From positions 101,687-165,686 of the forward strand of contig CAKZRQ010000051.1 of NCBI GenBank assembly GCA_937146645.1: a DNA stretch of 64,000 nucleotides, given 5' to 3'. The position numbers and the translations under genes were made by a program. This DNA is from an uncultured Cyclobacteriaceae bacterium (GTDB taxonomy: Bacteria; Bacteroidota; Bacteroidia; Cytophagales; Cyclobacteriaceae). The notes below the pieces were generated by a model. The model had not been told where the DNA came from and made no database searches. It was given only the letters and a program-made list of their open reading frames with translations. Numbering within the stretch: position 1 is the first letter of the stretch; every line of letters starts with the position of its first letter. Shown here one piece after another: positions 9,309 through 19,221 of this stretch.

Positions 9309-10580
9309 TTATTTTTTATCAAAACTCAAAGGATGCAGCAAGGGTAGGATCAATGAGCTCGCACACCGCAACTGGAAAGAACAAATGTTGGATGCGCTTA
9401 AATACGCCTTTAATTCATCCGATGAAACCCATTTCCCTTTAGCTTCTGATGGTTTTTGTTCAACCTCTATTACTTGGTAAGTAGAATCGTTCTGGTAGAA
9501 TCTACCTCCTTCGTCACACTGAATAATCTCGTATTTCACTTGTCCTTCTTTAAAGGGTGCTTTAGGATTAGGTTCTTCTGGGGTGGATAGATAACTAGGA
9601 TATAGTGCTGTTGGGGTGGAAATACCACACTCATGGTCAAAGCGAACAAGAAATTCTAATTCGCCCGTCGAACGAGTATACAATAATTGAACAAGGCCCT
9701 GTCCATCTATTTTGTACAAAGGTTGTGACCATGCCTTGACCTCTCTATTGGTAGCAGAGAAATGAAACATGCCAATGCTTGAAGATTGACCATTAAGAGC
9801 CTTAACTCCATTAGAATCGACTTCCCATTCCTTTAAATCATCGAGAGGAATCATTTCAAACTCCTTCAGTGTCGAATAATCTCCACCTGGAAAATTTAGC
9901 TGGAAAGGCTTCTTTTCACCCTCTTTCCAAAACCCATCCCAATCGAAGACAGCCAGCAAGGAACGAAGGTCAGCGTTCAGGAAGTTATCATTCCAAAGTA
10001 CTCCCCAAAGGGATTTTAGGGATGCCCATACCATATTTTCCTGTGTAGGGATAGGAGAGGAGCTTTGTAAGTAATGATGGGTTTTGCTCTTTTGATAGTA
10101 CTTACTTCCAAGGTCATGCTGCATACTGTGTGTAATCAAATGACAGCCTGGATAGAAGCTGGTAAAGTTCTCTACGTAAGCTGTAGCCTTTCCACCATGT
10201 AGCTTAAGGTAGTTTGCAGGAGTGCTCTGTATCGTAGGACCAAACTGAATCACCCCAGTATTTCCAGGTTCAACGCGGGCTTGAAGCAAAGTATAAATTT
10301 CATCACCTGATTTAAAGAAAATAAGTCCTGTTAAGGCGCTCTGAGGTTGGTAAAGCATTAGTTTCTCATCGGCTGGATTGGATCTGTTTTTAAGCCCAGT
10401 TACCTGAAAAAAGCCTTTACTTTTATGAGAAAGAACCCCATCTATGATAGACCACTTGTCCTGTTCGGACAAAGCTATTTCCTTAAGCTCATATTCAGAT
10501 TTCGTTCTGGTATCCTCGATAAATTGAATTAGCTCTTCACTCGTTTGAGCAAAAAAAGTGTCTTCCGGTAGTTTACTCAT
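9309..10580 (-). CDS. NDP-hexose 2,3-dehydratase family protein
   Basis: A 423-residue cytoplasmic protein of the EvaA/TylCVI family (PF03559), which removes water from C2/C3 of an NDP-4-keto-6-deoxyhexose on the way to 2-deoxysugars. The family is an internal duplication and both halves are visible. The first has VEPGNTGVIQFGPTIQSTPA, around residues 100-125. The second has EVKAWSQPLYKIDGQGLVQLL and ends near GGRFYQNDSTYQVIEV. Length is slightly below the usual 450 or so. The start overlaps the upstream glycosyltransferase-like gene by 8 bases, showing translational coupling. Such enzymes belong to antibiotic or surface-glycan deoxysugar pathways, but the partner 3-ketoreductase and aminotransferase genes are not in this window. 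Confidence 0.85.
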   Translation of the reverse strand: MSKLPEDTFFAQTSEELIQFIEDTRTKSEYELKEIALSEQDKWSIIDGVLSHKSKGFFQVTGLKNRSNPADEKLMLYQPQSALTGLIFFKSGDEIYTLLQARVEPGNTGVIQFGPTIQSTPANYLKLHGGKATAYVENFTSFYPGCHLITHSMQHDLGSKYYQKSKTHHYLQSSSPIPTQENMVWASLKSLWGVLWNDNFLNADLRSLLAVFDWDGFWKEGEKKPFQLNFPGGDYSTLKEFEMIPLDDLKEWEVDSNGVKALNGQSSSIGMFHFSATNREVKAWSQPLYKIDGQGLVQLLYTRSTGELEFLVRFDHECGISTPTALYPSYLSTPEEPNPKAPFKEGQVKYEIIQCDEGGRFYQNDSTYQVIEVEQKPSEAKGKWVSSDELKAYLSASNICSFQLRCASSLILPLLHPLSFDKK

Positions 10581-11508
10581 GTGTGATATGACTTATAACT
10601 TCCTTTGGGTTTATACTTGGTGAAACTTCCCCACCATGTGGAATAATTATTAATTCCATACCTAGTGCTTTTGCAAGCTTGATCTGAATCGGTTCATTCT
10701 TAAAATCTGCGCTTTCCTGAATGATCACTTTGCTCTTAGGTGCCATCCAAATCATATTCAAAAGCTCAGCGCCTCGAATCCCAATGATAAGTTTTGCATT
10801 CGAAAAAACCGAAATCTGAGATTTTAAAGATTCATCCCCAGGGTAATACCTATTTACTTTGAACCCTTTCTCAACTAGAAATCGATGGATTTCCTCACCA
10901 TTTCCAAGTTGCCGTCTTTCTGTTCCATAACCGGGGAACCATCTGGCTTCTTTGCCTTCTTCAGAATCTAGAATTTCAGGAGGTTTGGACCTTTCTATTA
11001 CCACAATATCATGAGAATTTGAAGTTGAAACACCCCAGTTTTTAAGATGTGAAATAGTTTTTTCGAGATCTAACTTTATTGTTTCTATTAGATTTTCATA
11101 CTGGTCAAGGTATCTATCCCATCTTGGAATCAGGATTTCATTACCCCTGATTCTGAAATCATGGTAGGTAAATATCGATGCATTTTCCCCTCTTGCCGAT
11201 AGCTCTAATTTCAAAAATTGTCTTTTGATTTTTCCGCTGATGGATTTCCAATCAGCCCTTGGAACATCCATCCCTTTGTTGGTCATTTTCTCAAAAGAGA
11301 AAGGAATTTCTTGCTCCTCCAGATACTCACTGAGGATGGCATCAGTCAGAGGATTGCATGAATCAAAAATTAAATCCTTGGATGATATGAAATCCTGGTT
11401 TTTCCTTAAAAAAGTGACTACGGGCAAAAAATAGCCAAGCATATAATGCCAGTAATTTCCCAGATCACCACCTCTTTTGGTATCGGCTATGAAATATAGT
11501 TTTTCCAA
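10573..11508 (-). CDS. GT61-like glycosyltransferase (DUF563-type)
   Basis: A 311-residue protein with no signal peptide. The C-terminal part resembles family 61 glycosyltransferases: it has ISVFSNAKLIIGIRGAELLN followed by MIWMAPKSKVIIQ, matching the G-A-x-x-x-N-x-x-F-x-x-P-x-s pattern of that family. The N-terminal part (NYWHYMLGYFLPVV) also fits, where GT61 proteins have an N-x-x-H-f/w motif. The Arg in IRGAE replaces the more usual His (H-G-A). It lies 62 bases after the epimerase gene and overlaps the dehydratase, so it probably transfers or processes the sugar made by its neighbours. The donor and acceptor are unknown. Confidence 0.65.
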   Translation of the reverse strand: MEKLYFIADTKRGGDLGNYWHYMLGYFLPVVTFLRKNQDFISSKDLIFDSCNPLTDAILSEYLEEQEIPFSFEKMTNKGMDVPRADWKSISGKIKRQFLKLELSARGENASIFTYHDFRIRGNEILIPRWDRYLDQYENLIETIKLDLEKTISHLKNWGVSTSNSHDIVVIERSKPPEILDSEEGKEARWFPGYGTERRQLGNGEEIHRFLVEKGFKVNRYYPGDESLKSQISVFSNAKLIIGIRGAELLNMIWMAPKSKVIIQESADFKNEPIQIKLAKALGMELIIIPHGGEVSPSINPKEVISHITHE

Positions 11509-11570
11509 AAAAATGCCCTTTACTAACTAAGAACAGAAAGAAAAGCGAAAATTGAAAAGGAAGAATTAAA

Positions 11571-12479
11571 TCAATTCATTTCACCGCTCACATATTTCCT
11601 CCAATTATGCTCTTCCTTGAAGCCCAGAACCTCTTTGATCTTCCTATTAGAGAAGAGAGCCTCATGTTCTTCTAAATCTCTTTTTAGTGGAACACCTGGA
11701 AAAAATCGTTCTGCCAATTCCTTACTTGGGATTATCGCTCCATTATGGTCATTTCCTGCATTGAATACTTCGAAACCCAGCCCATCTTTTTGTATGCATA
11801 AATCCACAATTTGCCCCAGATCTCGGGCATCGATATAGCAGAAAGCATTTCTTCGCCTAACCTCCGGATGCTTGAAATAATGAGGAAAGAGTTCCTGATA
11901 CTCATGCGGCTCAATGACATTTCCGATCCGTAGAGCATAAATATCAACCCCTGATCGTCGCTGAAAAGCTCTAGCTGTTTTTTCGTTTATCACTTTAGAT
12001 AAGCCATAACTATCCATTGGATTTATATCATAGTCCTCATCTAGTGGGAGGTAATCCGGATCAGTCTGCCCATCCGAAAAGCATATACCATACGTAGTCT
12101 CTGATGAAGCGATAATGATCTTTTTGATCCCAAGCTTTACCGCCGCTTCTATGACATTATAGGTGCCGATGGTATTCACCCTGAAGGTTTCATTATCAGG
12201 GTTAATAAGAATTCTGGCTACTGCTGCAAAGTGAACCACCACGTCAAATTTCGGAACCCCAGTTCCAGGCTCCAATTCGTCGAATCCGGCATAAGAGCTC
12301 ATGGCATTGAACATTTGGCCGGAGTCTGTAATGTCCGCGATCAAATTATCCACTCCGGGATGATCGAGTGGCTTTAGGTCCACATTCATTACCCTGTGTC
12401 CTTGGTCTAGCAAATAAGGAATGACATGTTTGCCGGCTTTTCCCGAGCCACCCGTGAAGAAAATTCGTTTAGGGTTCAT
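11571..12479 (-). CDS. NAD-dependent epimerase/dehydratase (extended SDR)
   Basis: A 302-residue Rossmann-fold enzyme acting on nucleotide sugars. The N-terminal dinucleotide motif is TGGSGKAGKHVIPYLLDQG, at about residues 9-27. The acidic NVDL end of strand 2 suggests NAD rather than NADP. The catalytic Tyr-x-x-x-Lys is in DSYGLSKVINEK, with a preceding SSETTYG serine region. It is the first gene of the trio with the GT61-like protein and the 2,3-dehydratase, all on the minus strand with short gaps. The family includes UDP-sugar 4-epimerases, 4,6-dehydratases and 4-ketoreductases, and the exact reaction is not decidable here. Confidence 0.85.
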   Translation of the reverse strand: MNPKRIFFTGGSGKAGKHVIPYLLDQGHRVMNVDLKPLDHPGVDNLIADITDSGQMFNAMSSYAGFDELEPGTGVPKFDVVVHFAAVARILINPDNETFRVNTIGTYNVIEAAVKLGIKKIIIASSETTYGICFSDGQTDPDYLPLDEDYDINPMDSYGLSKVINEKTARAFQRRSGVDIYALRIGNVIEPHEYQELFPHYFKHPEVRRRNAFCYIDARDLGQIVDLCIQKDGLGFEVFNAGNDHNGAIIPSKELAERFFPGVPLKRDLEEHEALFSNRKIKEVLGFKEEHNWRKYVSGEMN

Positions 12480-12520
12480 TTATATTTCGATTTGACTATT
12501 TCCTATCGGGTCATTTTTTC

Positions 12521-15500
12521 CTACTTCCCAAAAAGTACTCCAACGCCCATTTCACCAGCCATCTTATTGAAGGCAGGGACTTCCGTTTCAATCAAGTTCT
12601 TTCCTTCTTTTTCTAATTCAAGCCACTCTTGCCAAAGCTCCGCATAGCGCTTCTTGGAGCCTCCTGTGATTTTGGGAATGCTACTTTCGGATTGGTTGAT
12701 CATAAAGAGGTAATTGGCTGTAAACTTATTTGGGAAATTCTCCACATCATCATAGGCCTTGCTTCTTCGCTGTACCATTTTTTCGTCCCATGCTTTTAAG
12801 GATGCCATTAATTCTTCTCCAGCTGATCTGAGTTCTACTTTATCCTCCATGCCCTCCAATTTTCCTAATAGAGTTTGAAGTTGATCCTGGTAGGCTTTGG
12901 CTTGGTTCACCATACCATGCATCACTCTGATTTCCTCTTCCCGGGCCGTCATAAATTCATCATACTCCTGGTATTCGGCCATGGTGATCTCGAAGTCTGG
13001 ATTTGGATTGACTTTGGCGGTAGCCGAAACCTCTCCTGAATCCGTAATTAAGGTGATTTCATAATCTCCGGGTATCACCGCGTGTCCACCGAAGCCCGCT
13101 TCGATATAGGCCGTAGGAATACCGGGCATTCCATCATGGCTAAGGTTCCAGACAAATCGATTCAAACCGGGTTTTTTACTTAAAACTGGTTCCGGAGAAG
13201 GGCCACCGGCATAGCTCTGAAAATCGGTATCTACCTTGGAAGTCAAGTTTCTGATCACCTTTCCAGCTGAATTTTTAATCTCAATTTGAATATCGGTGGA
13301 ATCGGCAAAATCATCAGGGAGCTGGTAATAAATAACCGAACCAAAGGCAGGATTGACTCCTTCAAAAGGATCCATGCCATCAAAATCTGAAATATCACTG
13401 GAGGACAACGGACTATAATATGGAGCCAGAATTGCATCATCTGGAGTAAAAATTTTCAAGTTCTGATCATTTTCATCCCATTCTCTGAGCAGATTCAAGT
13501 CGTCCAATATCCAGAAAGATCTTCCCGAGGTAGCTACGACTAAATCATTATGAGCAACCTTTAAATCTGTTATCGGGCTGACGGGAAGATTGAGTTGAAG
13601 AGGCTTCCAGCCTTGTCCACCATTTTGAGAGAAATAGACACCAAGCTCAGTTCCTGCAAATAGTAAATCCGGATTGCTGGTATCCTCGCGAACTACCCTA
13701 GTAAATGCTCCGCTTGGGATTTCACCTGAAATATTGGTCCAGGATTTACCGTAATCAGTGCTTTTGTACAGTCCCGGAGTGTAATCATTGAATTTGTATC
13801 GAGTGGTGGCAATGTACACCGTGGCGGGATCGCTAGGAGAAACTTCGATGGCATTGATCAGGCATTCTTCTAATCCAGCGGGCGTGATATTCTCCCAGTT
13901 CTCTCCACCATCTCTAGTCAAGTGGACAAGGCCATCATCGCTACCTGCATAAATAAACCCTTTCTCATGAGGAGATTCAACCAGGTAGGAAAGGGTTCCA
14001 TAGTTTTCTGCCCCAACTGCCTCATTGGTGTAGGGGATACCACCTTTTCCTTGCTTCTCCTTTTCATTTCTTGTCAGATCAGGTGAAGCGAGCTCCCATG
14101 AAATCCCACCGTCTCGAGAGCGCTGTACATATTGTGACCCATGATAAAACGTTCCAGGTTCATGTTGTGACCAAATGATCGGTGCATTCCAGTTATAGCG
14201 ATATCGCATATCGCTGGCATCACGACCGAGGTACTGAATTGGATCAATCATTACCTTCGTTGAGCCCCCAGATTTCATATCCAGAAGCTCCACAGTGCCG
14301 AGATAGCTTCCGCCCATCACGTATCTGGGATCATCAGGATCAAAGGCTAAGAATGCGGATTCCCCTCCTGCGGAATGATTCCAGTGCTCATGAGAAATCC
14401 CTCCTCTACCTATTCCAATGCTTGAAATAACTACCGAAGAATTATCCTGCTGACCGCCGTAAATTCTGTAAGGGAACTGATTGTCCGTATTGATTCGATA
14501 GAACTGAGCCGTGGGCATGTTATTCTGTGGTGTCCATGTTTCCCCTCCATCGAAAGAAATAGATCCGCCGCCATCATCTGCTAAAACTATATTCTGAGAG
14601 TTTTTTGGATTGTACCAAATATCATGGTAATCACCATGTGCCCCAGAAAGTCTTTCAAAGGTTCGGCCTCCGTCAATGGATTTGAGCATAGGAGCACTTT
14701 GGACGATTACCGTATTCTCATTTTGCGGATCAGCAAAAACTTCAATGTAATACCAGGCTCTTTGAGTGAGTCTGTTATCCTTATTTATTAGCGTCCAGCT
14801 TTCTCCCGCATCATTTGATACAAAAAGTCCTCCTGTATCCGCATAGGTGTCACTTTCGACTAGAGCGTACACCTTGTTTGAGTTAGCTCTGGAAACTGAA
14901 ACCGCCATTTTTCCTTTTGCCTCTGGCAAACCATTATGAATCATGTTCCATGTTGCTCCACCATCCGTGGTTTTATATAAACCAGAACCAGGACCACCTG
15001 AAATCACCTGCCAGGGCTTTCTCTGATGCTCCCAAAGTGCGGCATACAGAACTTCAGGAGTGTTCATATCCATGCTTAATTCAACTGCTCCAGACTTCTC
15101 ATCCAGGTAAAGAACCTTCTCCCAATTTTCGCCACCATCAACTGATTTGTAAACTCCTCGTTCTTCATTTGGCTCGAAAAGAGCCCCTTGAGCAGCTACA
15201 TAAACTATGTCGGGATTGGTAGGGTGAATTTGTATTCTGGAGATATGCTGGGTTTCTTCAAGCCCCAGTTTCTTCCAGGTTTTCCCTGCATCGGTGGATT
15301 TATAAACCCCATCTCCATAGGAGGTCATTACTCCTCTGGGAGCGTGCTCACCCATTCCTACATAAACGATGTTTGGATTGCTCTCTGAAACGGCCACAGC
15401 CCCGACTGACCCTGTACCAAAGAATCCATCTGATATATTTTCCCAATGCTGACCTGCATTACTTGTTTTCCAAACACCACCACCGGTGGTTCCAAAATAG

Positions 15501-15658
15501 TAGGTCAGCGGATCGTCGACTACTCCAGTTGCGGTAACCGATCTACCTCCTCTGAAGGGACCGATATTTCTGTACTTAATGGGTAAAAGGTTTTCTACTT
15601 CTTGAGCAGAAGCAAAAAGTGAGGTGAAAACAAAAAGTGAAAGAATGACCTTCTTCAT
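12521..15658 (-). CDS. Secreted VPS10/BNR-repeat beta-propeller protein
   Basis: A 1045-residue exported protein (Sec signal at 1-18). It carries many copies of the Asp-box-like repeat S-x-D-x-G-x-x-W, for example [44 protein letters not shown] and [11 protein letters not shown], spread over about residues 60-700. These build one or two beta-propellers of the sortilin/VPS10 type. The C-terminal 250 residues include a beta-rich stretch and then a helical segment (about 880-1010). Homologues of this size are common in Bacteroidota and usually annotated as glycosyl hydrolase-like, but no sialidase RIP motif or catalytic triad is evident, so I do not assign an enzyme activity. It stands alone upstream of the epimerase on the same strand, with about 40 bases between. 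Confidence 0.85.
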   Translation of the reverse strand: MKKVILSLFVFTSLFASAQEVENLLPIKYRNIGPFRGGRSVTATGVVDDPLTYYFGTTGGGVWKTSNAGQHWENISDGFFGTGSVGAVAVSESNPNIVYVGMGEHAPRGVMTSYGDGVYKSTDAGKTWKKLGLEETQHISRIQIHPTNPDIVYVAAQGALFEPNEERGVYKSVDGGENWEKVLYLDEKSGAVELSMDMNTPEVLYAALWEHQRKPWQVISGGPGSGLYKTTDGGATWNMIHNGLPEAKGKMAVSVSRANSNKVYALVESDTYADTGGLFVSNDAGESWTLINKDNRLTQRAWYYIEVFADPQNENTVIVQSAPMLKSIDGGRTFERLSGAHGDYHDIWYNPKNSQNIVLADDGGGSISFDGGETWTPQNNMPTAQFYRINTDNQFPYRIYGGQQDNSSVVISSIGIGRGGISHEHWNHSAGGESAFLAFDPDDPRYVMGGSYLGTVELLDMKSGGSTKVMIDPIQYLGRDASDMRYRYNWNAPIIWSQHEPGTFYHGSQYVQRSRDGGISWELASPDLTRNEKEKQGKGGIPYTNEAVGAENYGTLSYLVESPHEKGFIYAGSDDGLVHLTRDGGENWENITPAGLEECLINAIEVSPSDPATVYIATTRYKFNDYTPGLYKSTDYGKSWTNISGEIPSGAFTRVVREDTSNPDLLFAGTELGVYFSQNGGQGWKPLQLNLPVSPITDLKVAHNDLVVATSGRSFWILDDLNLLREWDENDQNLKIFTPDDAILAPYYSPLSSSDISDFDGMDPFEGVNPAFGSVIYYQLPDDFADSTDIQIEIKNSAGKVIRNLTSKVDTDFQSYAGGPSPEPVLSKKPGLNRFVWNLSHDGMPGIPTAYIEAGFGGHAVIPGDYEITLITDSGEVSATAKVNPNPDFEITMAEYQEYDEFMTAREEEIRVMHGMVNQAKAYQDQLQTLLGKLEGMEDKVELRSAGEELMASLKAWDEKMVQRRSKAYDDVENFPNKFTANYLFMINQSESSIPKITGGSKKRYAELWQEWLELEKEGKNLIETEVPAFNKMAGEMGVGVLFGK

Positions 15659-15694
15659 GATCTTGGTTGATGGTTAAGGACATTCAATAAAAGA

Positions 15695-15725
15695 AAAAAG
15701 CATGACTAATTCAGCCATGCTTTTT
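15695..15725 (-). terminator. Intrinsic terminator downstream of the DUF6600 gene
   Basis: On the minus strand a stem of AAAAAGCATG with CATGCTTTTT and an 11-base loop begins 10 bases after the stop at 15735 and continues into a T-rich stretch. The A/T ends make it symmetrical, but only the minus-strand gene ends next to it. Confidence 0.75.
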
Positions 15726-15734
15726 GATTCGAGG

Positions 15735-17102
15735 TTAGTTTCTACTTCCTGACCTTCGGGATGAAGGTCGGGAAGTTCGACTACTTTCCTTACTGCTAGT
15801 TCTGGATGAACTCCTGGCTTTTGTGCTGGAAGACCTGCTTTTTGAGCTACTGGAATTTACCCTTGGAGAACTTGATCTGGATGAAGATCTGCTCACACTT
15901 GACCTTTGAGATCTTTGTGGTTTTGAAACGCTTGATCTGCTTTGCGAAGCTCTTGAGTTCACTCTAGGTGAAGAGGATCTGCTTGAAGCTGTACTTCTTT
16001 CACGTACTCGCTGGCTTTGACTAGGTTTTGCCGCAGTGGAATTCGATCTGCTTGATCTAGAGCTTACGCTGCTTCTGCCAGGACTGCCTGAAGATCTTGG
16101 ATTACTTGATCTTGAACTCACGCCGCTTCGAGAAGAACTGGACCGTGAGGAGCTACTTCTAGCCGTAGATCTTTGGTTTCCGCTATAGGGCTGAACATCA
16201 AATCCACGCTGTGGACTGGAGGTTCTCACGTCTGAGTTTCGACCAGAGTTTCTGTTAGAAGTGCTTCTTTGCACTCCTGATTGGCGACTTGAATTCCGTG
16301 AAGAATTTCTACTATAAGAAATACCTCTGTCGGAAGGGGTTCTTGAACTTCTGCTGTTCACCTGTGATCCAGATCGTGCCAGAGGTCTTCCGCTTTGTGA
16401 AACAACCTGACGACCTCGGACGCCATTGCTTTGAGTTCTGTAGGTCGGGACTCGATTATTAGTCACTCGTTGAAGCTCTCGTCTGGATGGACCCGCGATG
16501 TACCTATTATCATTGTAGACTACGGTATTATTGATGATCGTTGTCTGATTATAAATCCTTACGCGATTTCTCCTTGGTGGGCAAAACCTAAAGACATTAT
16601 ATGCATAGAGATTTGCTCTTGGAAGGAAAATAAAGCTTGAAAATGGAATCCCGAAGGAAACGCTGATGGATAAACCAGGTCTGAGCGGAGCCCAACCGTA
16701 ATATCCGCCTCCGGTTCTCCAACTTACCCATGCGGGACCCCATTCATAGCCAGGTACCCATGCCCAGCTCCTATAATACTGGTCATAATACCATCTTCCA
16801 TAATGAAAAGGCGCCCAACCCCAGTCGTAATAGGATACCCAAGTGTTACCGAATTCGGTCATTACCCAGTGTCCATCTGTAGCATAAGGGTGGAAATCGG
16901 GGCCTACTGCTGGAAGCCATACATATCCATGTCTTGAATCTCTTACCCAATCACCATAAGGCAATAATTCCGAGTAGAAGACATCGAATGAGATTCCTCG
17001 ATTGTAGTGGGGGTTGGCTTTAGCCTTGAGGCCAAATCCAAAAATCAATAGGAAAACCAGTATGGGTGGGAGCCACCTGTGGGTGTTTTTTAGCCTTTTC
17101 AT
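15735..17102 (-). CDS. DUF6600-type secreted protein with long Ser/Arg-rich tail
   Basis: A 455-residue exported protein. The ATG at 17102 (MKRLKNTHRW) gives a clean signal peptide ending near residue 29, while a start 17 codons earlier does not. Residues about 30-150 form a Trp/Tyr/Gly-rich domain with repeated patterns such as LPYGDWV, YGYVWLP-like and GWAPFHYGRW, the hallmark of DUF6600 proteins. A short hydrophobic strand region follows. From about residue 235 the protein is low-complexity, almost entirely Ser and Arg with Gly, Pro and Asn. The tail is strongly basic, so it might bind nucleic acid, anionic polysaccharide or the cell surface. The function of the family is unknown. Confidence 0.8.
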   Translation of the reverse strand: MKRLKNTHRWLPPILVFLLIFGFGLKAKANPHYNRGISFDVFYSELLPYGDWVRDSRHGYVWLPAVGPDFHPYATDGHWVMTEFGNTWVSYYDWGWAPFHYGRWYYDQYYRSWAWVPGYEWGPAWVSWRTGGGYYGWAPLRPGLSISVSFGIPFSSFIFLPRANLYAYNVFRFCPPRRNRVRIYNQTTIINNTVVYNDNRYIAGPSRRELQRVTNNRVPTYRTQSNGVRGRQVVSQSGRPLARSGSQVNSRSSRTPSDRGISYSRNSSRNSSRQSGVQRSTSNRNSGRNSDVRTSSPQRGFDVQPYSGNQRSTARSSSSRSSSSRSGVSSRSSNPRSSGSPGRSSVSSRSSRSNSTAAKPSQSQRVRERSTASSRSSSPRVNSRASQSRSSVSKPQRSQRSSVSRSSSRSSSPRVNSSSSKSRSSSTKARSSSRTSSKESSRTSRPSSRRSGSRN

Positions 17103-17461
17103 AATAGTTTGGTTTAGTAGTGGAAAATGTGGTGGTGGTTTTCCTTTATTCAATAGATGCAGAGTTCTAATGAATGGTTGCTTTAGTCACGACTAAAATC
17201 AGACCAAAGTTCTGATATTGATTAAAAAAATAGAATAATCTTCTAAAAATTGATTTAAAACTAAATTAAATAGCTTAAAAAGCGCTGAGATATTTAAAAT
17301 AAATTATTTTAAAATTAGTCTTGAATAAAAATTTTATTAAAGTTGTTTCAAGGTTAAGTCTTTAATGACTGTGATAAATGTCGGGTATTTAACTCAACTT
17401 GTTTATCATAAACCATGTCGAGTTTGGAGCGTTCATTTTGAGGCTAATCCTGTTTCTCCTC
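17103..17461. other. AT-rich divergent intergenic region
   Basis: This 359-bp gap separates the DUF6600 gene from the divergent glycosyltransferase and should hold both promoters. It is very AT-rich. A perfect AT-only palindrome with 10-bp arms and one central base, TTTAAAATAA then TTATTTTAAA, lies at 17293-17313. No gene is supported in it. A TTG-started extension of the glycosyltransferase from 17399 is rejected. Confidence 0.6.
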
Positions 17462-18196
17462 ATGATAGATAAAGTTTCCTTTATTATTCCCGTTCATAAT
17501 GAAGAGAGTGTCATTGGGGAATGCCTGACTGCGATTTTTGAGATGGATGAGAATCCATATGAGGTGCTGGTGGTTGACGCGAATAGTGCGGATGGGACAG
17601 TGGAAATCGCGAGTAATTTTGATTGTAGAATTCTACAAAGCCCAACCAAGGGAAGAGCCGCTCAACTGGACTTTGGTTCGCGTCATGCCAGAGGATCTAT
17701 CTTGGTTTATTTACATGCGGATACTTGCCCACATCCTGAGACCATTTCTCTGGTTACTCAAGCTTTAAAAAATCACGAGGTCGTACTGGGTGCATTCCAA
17801 TCTATTATGCAGGGTGAAAAAAGTAGAAGGTTAATTAGTTTTCATAATGCCATTAAAACCTATTACGCCCCCTTCTTTTATAATCCTTATCGAAGTCTAT
17901 TTAAGGGATTGAGGCTGCTTTTTGGGGATCAGGTGATGTTTTGCCGCAAGGCTGATTATCTAAGGTCTGGCGGTTTCGATTTGACCGAAAAAGTAATGGA
18001 GGAAGCTGCCTTTTGCCTTAGAATGAATCAACTGGGTAGGATCATTCAGTTGAACGAAAAGGTTTTTTCCTCTGATCGTCGCGTTGTCGAATGGGGTCCT
18101 TTGAAGGCACATTTCTTATACATTGCCATTTGTGCCGCGTGGGGTTTAGGGGTTTCTTCAGAAAGACTGGCAAAGCTTTATCCTGATATTCGATAG
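17462..18196 (+). CDS. Family 2 glycosyltransferase, TIGR04283-like
   Basis: A 244-residue GT-A-fold glycosyltransferase. I chose the ATG at 17462 (MIDKVSFIIPVHNEE) over an upstream TTG because the family starts at this strand. Seen are the N-terminal SFIIPVHNEE motif, the VLVVDANSADGT nucleotide-binding segment and the HADTCPHP metal-binding acidic motif at about residues 85-92. The SPTKGRAAQLDFG stretch is characteristic of TIGR04283 (named for arsenosugar biosynthesis). In many genomes that gene is paired with a TIGR04282 partner, which is absent here. It is flanked by the divergent DUF6600 gene and a convergent oxidoreductase. Confidence 0.85.
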   Translation: MIDKVSFIIPVHNEESVIGECLTAIFEMDENPYEVLVVDANSADGTVEIASNFDCRILQSPTKGRAAQLDFGSRHARGSILVYLHADTCPHPETISLVTQALKNHEVVLGAFQSIMQGEKSRRLISFHNAIKTYYAPFFYNPYRSLFKGLRLLFGDQVMFCRKADYLRSGGFDLTEKVMEEAAFCLRMNQLGRIIQLNEKVFSSDRRVVEWGPLKAHFLYIAICAAWGLGVSSERLAKLYPDIR

Positions 18197-18224
18197 CCTT
18201 TTTATTGCTGAACCGAATTCTTTT

Positions 18225-19220
18225 CTAGTTTTTGCTTTTTGTGATTTCATCCATTACCCAATTGGCTCTCGAGCCTGAAATCCCGGTTGAGTAGCACTTA
18301 CCTTTACCTCTTAATTCAGAAATTATGGACGCGATCAAAGGTTCTTGAATGTGGGCAGGTAGCTCATAAGACTCTCTCTCCCAATCCTTACCTTCTCTTT
18401 TGATTTGAAATTCTCCCTTTCCAAAAGTGGCGAAATGAATTTCACCCTTACTACCTATGATTTGGGTTTCATCAGTTTCAGAACCAGTGGCCGTGGTGAA
18501 ACACCAATTACCCGAACCCAAAATCCCATTCTCAAATGCAAAGCTTCCCACGACCATATCCTCGGCTTCGTATCGACCGGCTTGGTTCGTGGCATAACCA
18601 GAGGCTTTTTGGATAGGGCCAAAGAAAAAGTCCAATAGATCCAATTGGTGAGAGGCTAAATCAAAAAAGTAACCACCACCTGATATTTCCGGAATGACCC
18701 TCCAGTTTGAGTCTGTATGTGCCAATAGGTCCATGGACAGTGATTGCTTGAGATTGATATGGACAGTTCTGACGCTTCCTATTTCACCTTGGTCTAAGAG
18801 CTCTTTTATTCGAAGAAAATGAGGCAAGGCTCGGCGATAGTAAGCTACGAAGAGAGGAACATCGTTCTCTTCACAAGCCACGATCATCTGTTCGCATTCG
18901 GCAAAGGTTCTGGCCATGGGTTTTTCGACATAGACCAGTTTTCCTGCTGTTGCAGCCTTCACCGTAAGCTCCAAATGATACTTTGGAGGTGTGGCAATGT
19001 AGATCGCATTCACCTTTGGATCATTGATTAATTGATCCGCATCCAAATACCACTTATTTATTCCATGTCGTTTTGCATAGTCCTCAGCTTTGGCAGCATC
19101 CCTACGCATCACAGCTTCTATTCTGCTATGAGGGATAATTTGCATGGCAGGGGCTGATTTTACTTCACAGACATTCCCAACACCAAGAATTCCCCATGAA
19201 ATATCAGAAAGACTTCCCAT
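18225..19220 (-). CDS. Gfo/Idh/MocA-family oxidoreductase, cytoplasmic
   Basis: A 331-residue NAD(P)-dependent sugar dehydrogenase-type enzyme without an export signal. The N-terminal Rossmann motif is WGILGVGNVCEVKSAPA, at about residues 9-25. The Lys-Pro dipeptide in VYVEKPMARTFAEC is the conserved catalytic/cofactor motif. The C-terminal alpha/beta domain includes SGGGYFFDLASHQLDLLDFFFG, where Asp and His of D-L-A-S-H-Q match the substrate-binding motif. It is the last gene of a four-gene operon, one base after the zinc dehydrogenase. The substrate is probably a sugar, polyol or keto-sugar. Confidence 0.9.
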   Translation of the reverse strand: MGSLSDISWGILGVGNVCEVKSAPAMQIIPHSRIEAVMRRDAAKAEDYAKRHGINKWYLDADQLINDPKVNAIYIATPPKYHLELTVKAATAGKLVYVEKPMARTFAECEQMIVACEENDVPLFVAYYRRALPHFLRIKELLDQGEIGSVRTVHINLKQSLSMDLLAHTDSNWRVIPEISGGGYFFDLASHQLDLLDFFFGPIQKASGYATNQAGRYEAEDMVVGSFAFENGILGSGNWCFTTATGSETDETQIIGSKGEIHFATFGKGEFQIKREGKDWERESYELPAHIQEPLIASIISELRGKGKCYSTGISGSRANWVMDEITKSKN

Positions 19221-19221
19221 C

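Noticed and set aside
12521..15658. Calling the 1045-residue BNR-repeat protein a sialidase
   Set aside because: It has Asp-box-like repeats but no RIP motif or recognisable sialidase active site.
17399..17461. TTG-started extension of the glycosyltransferase
   Set aside because: The family begins at the SFIIPVHNEE strand, and an ATG is just before it.
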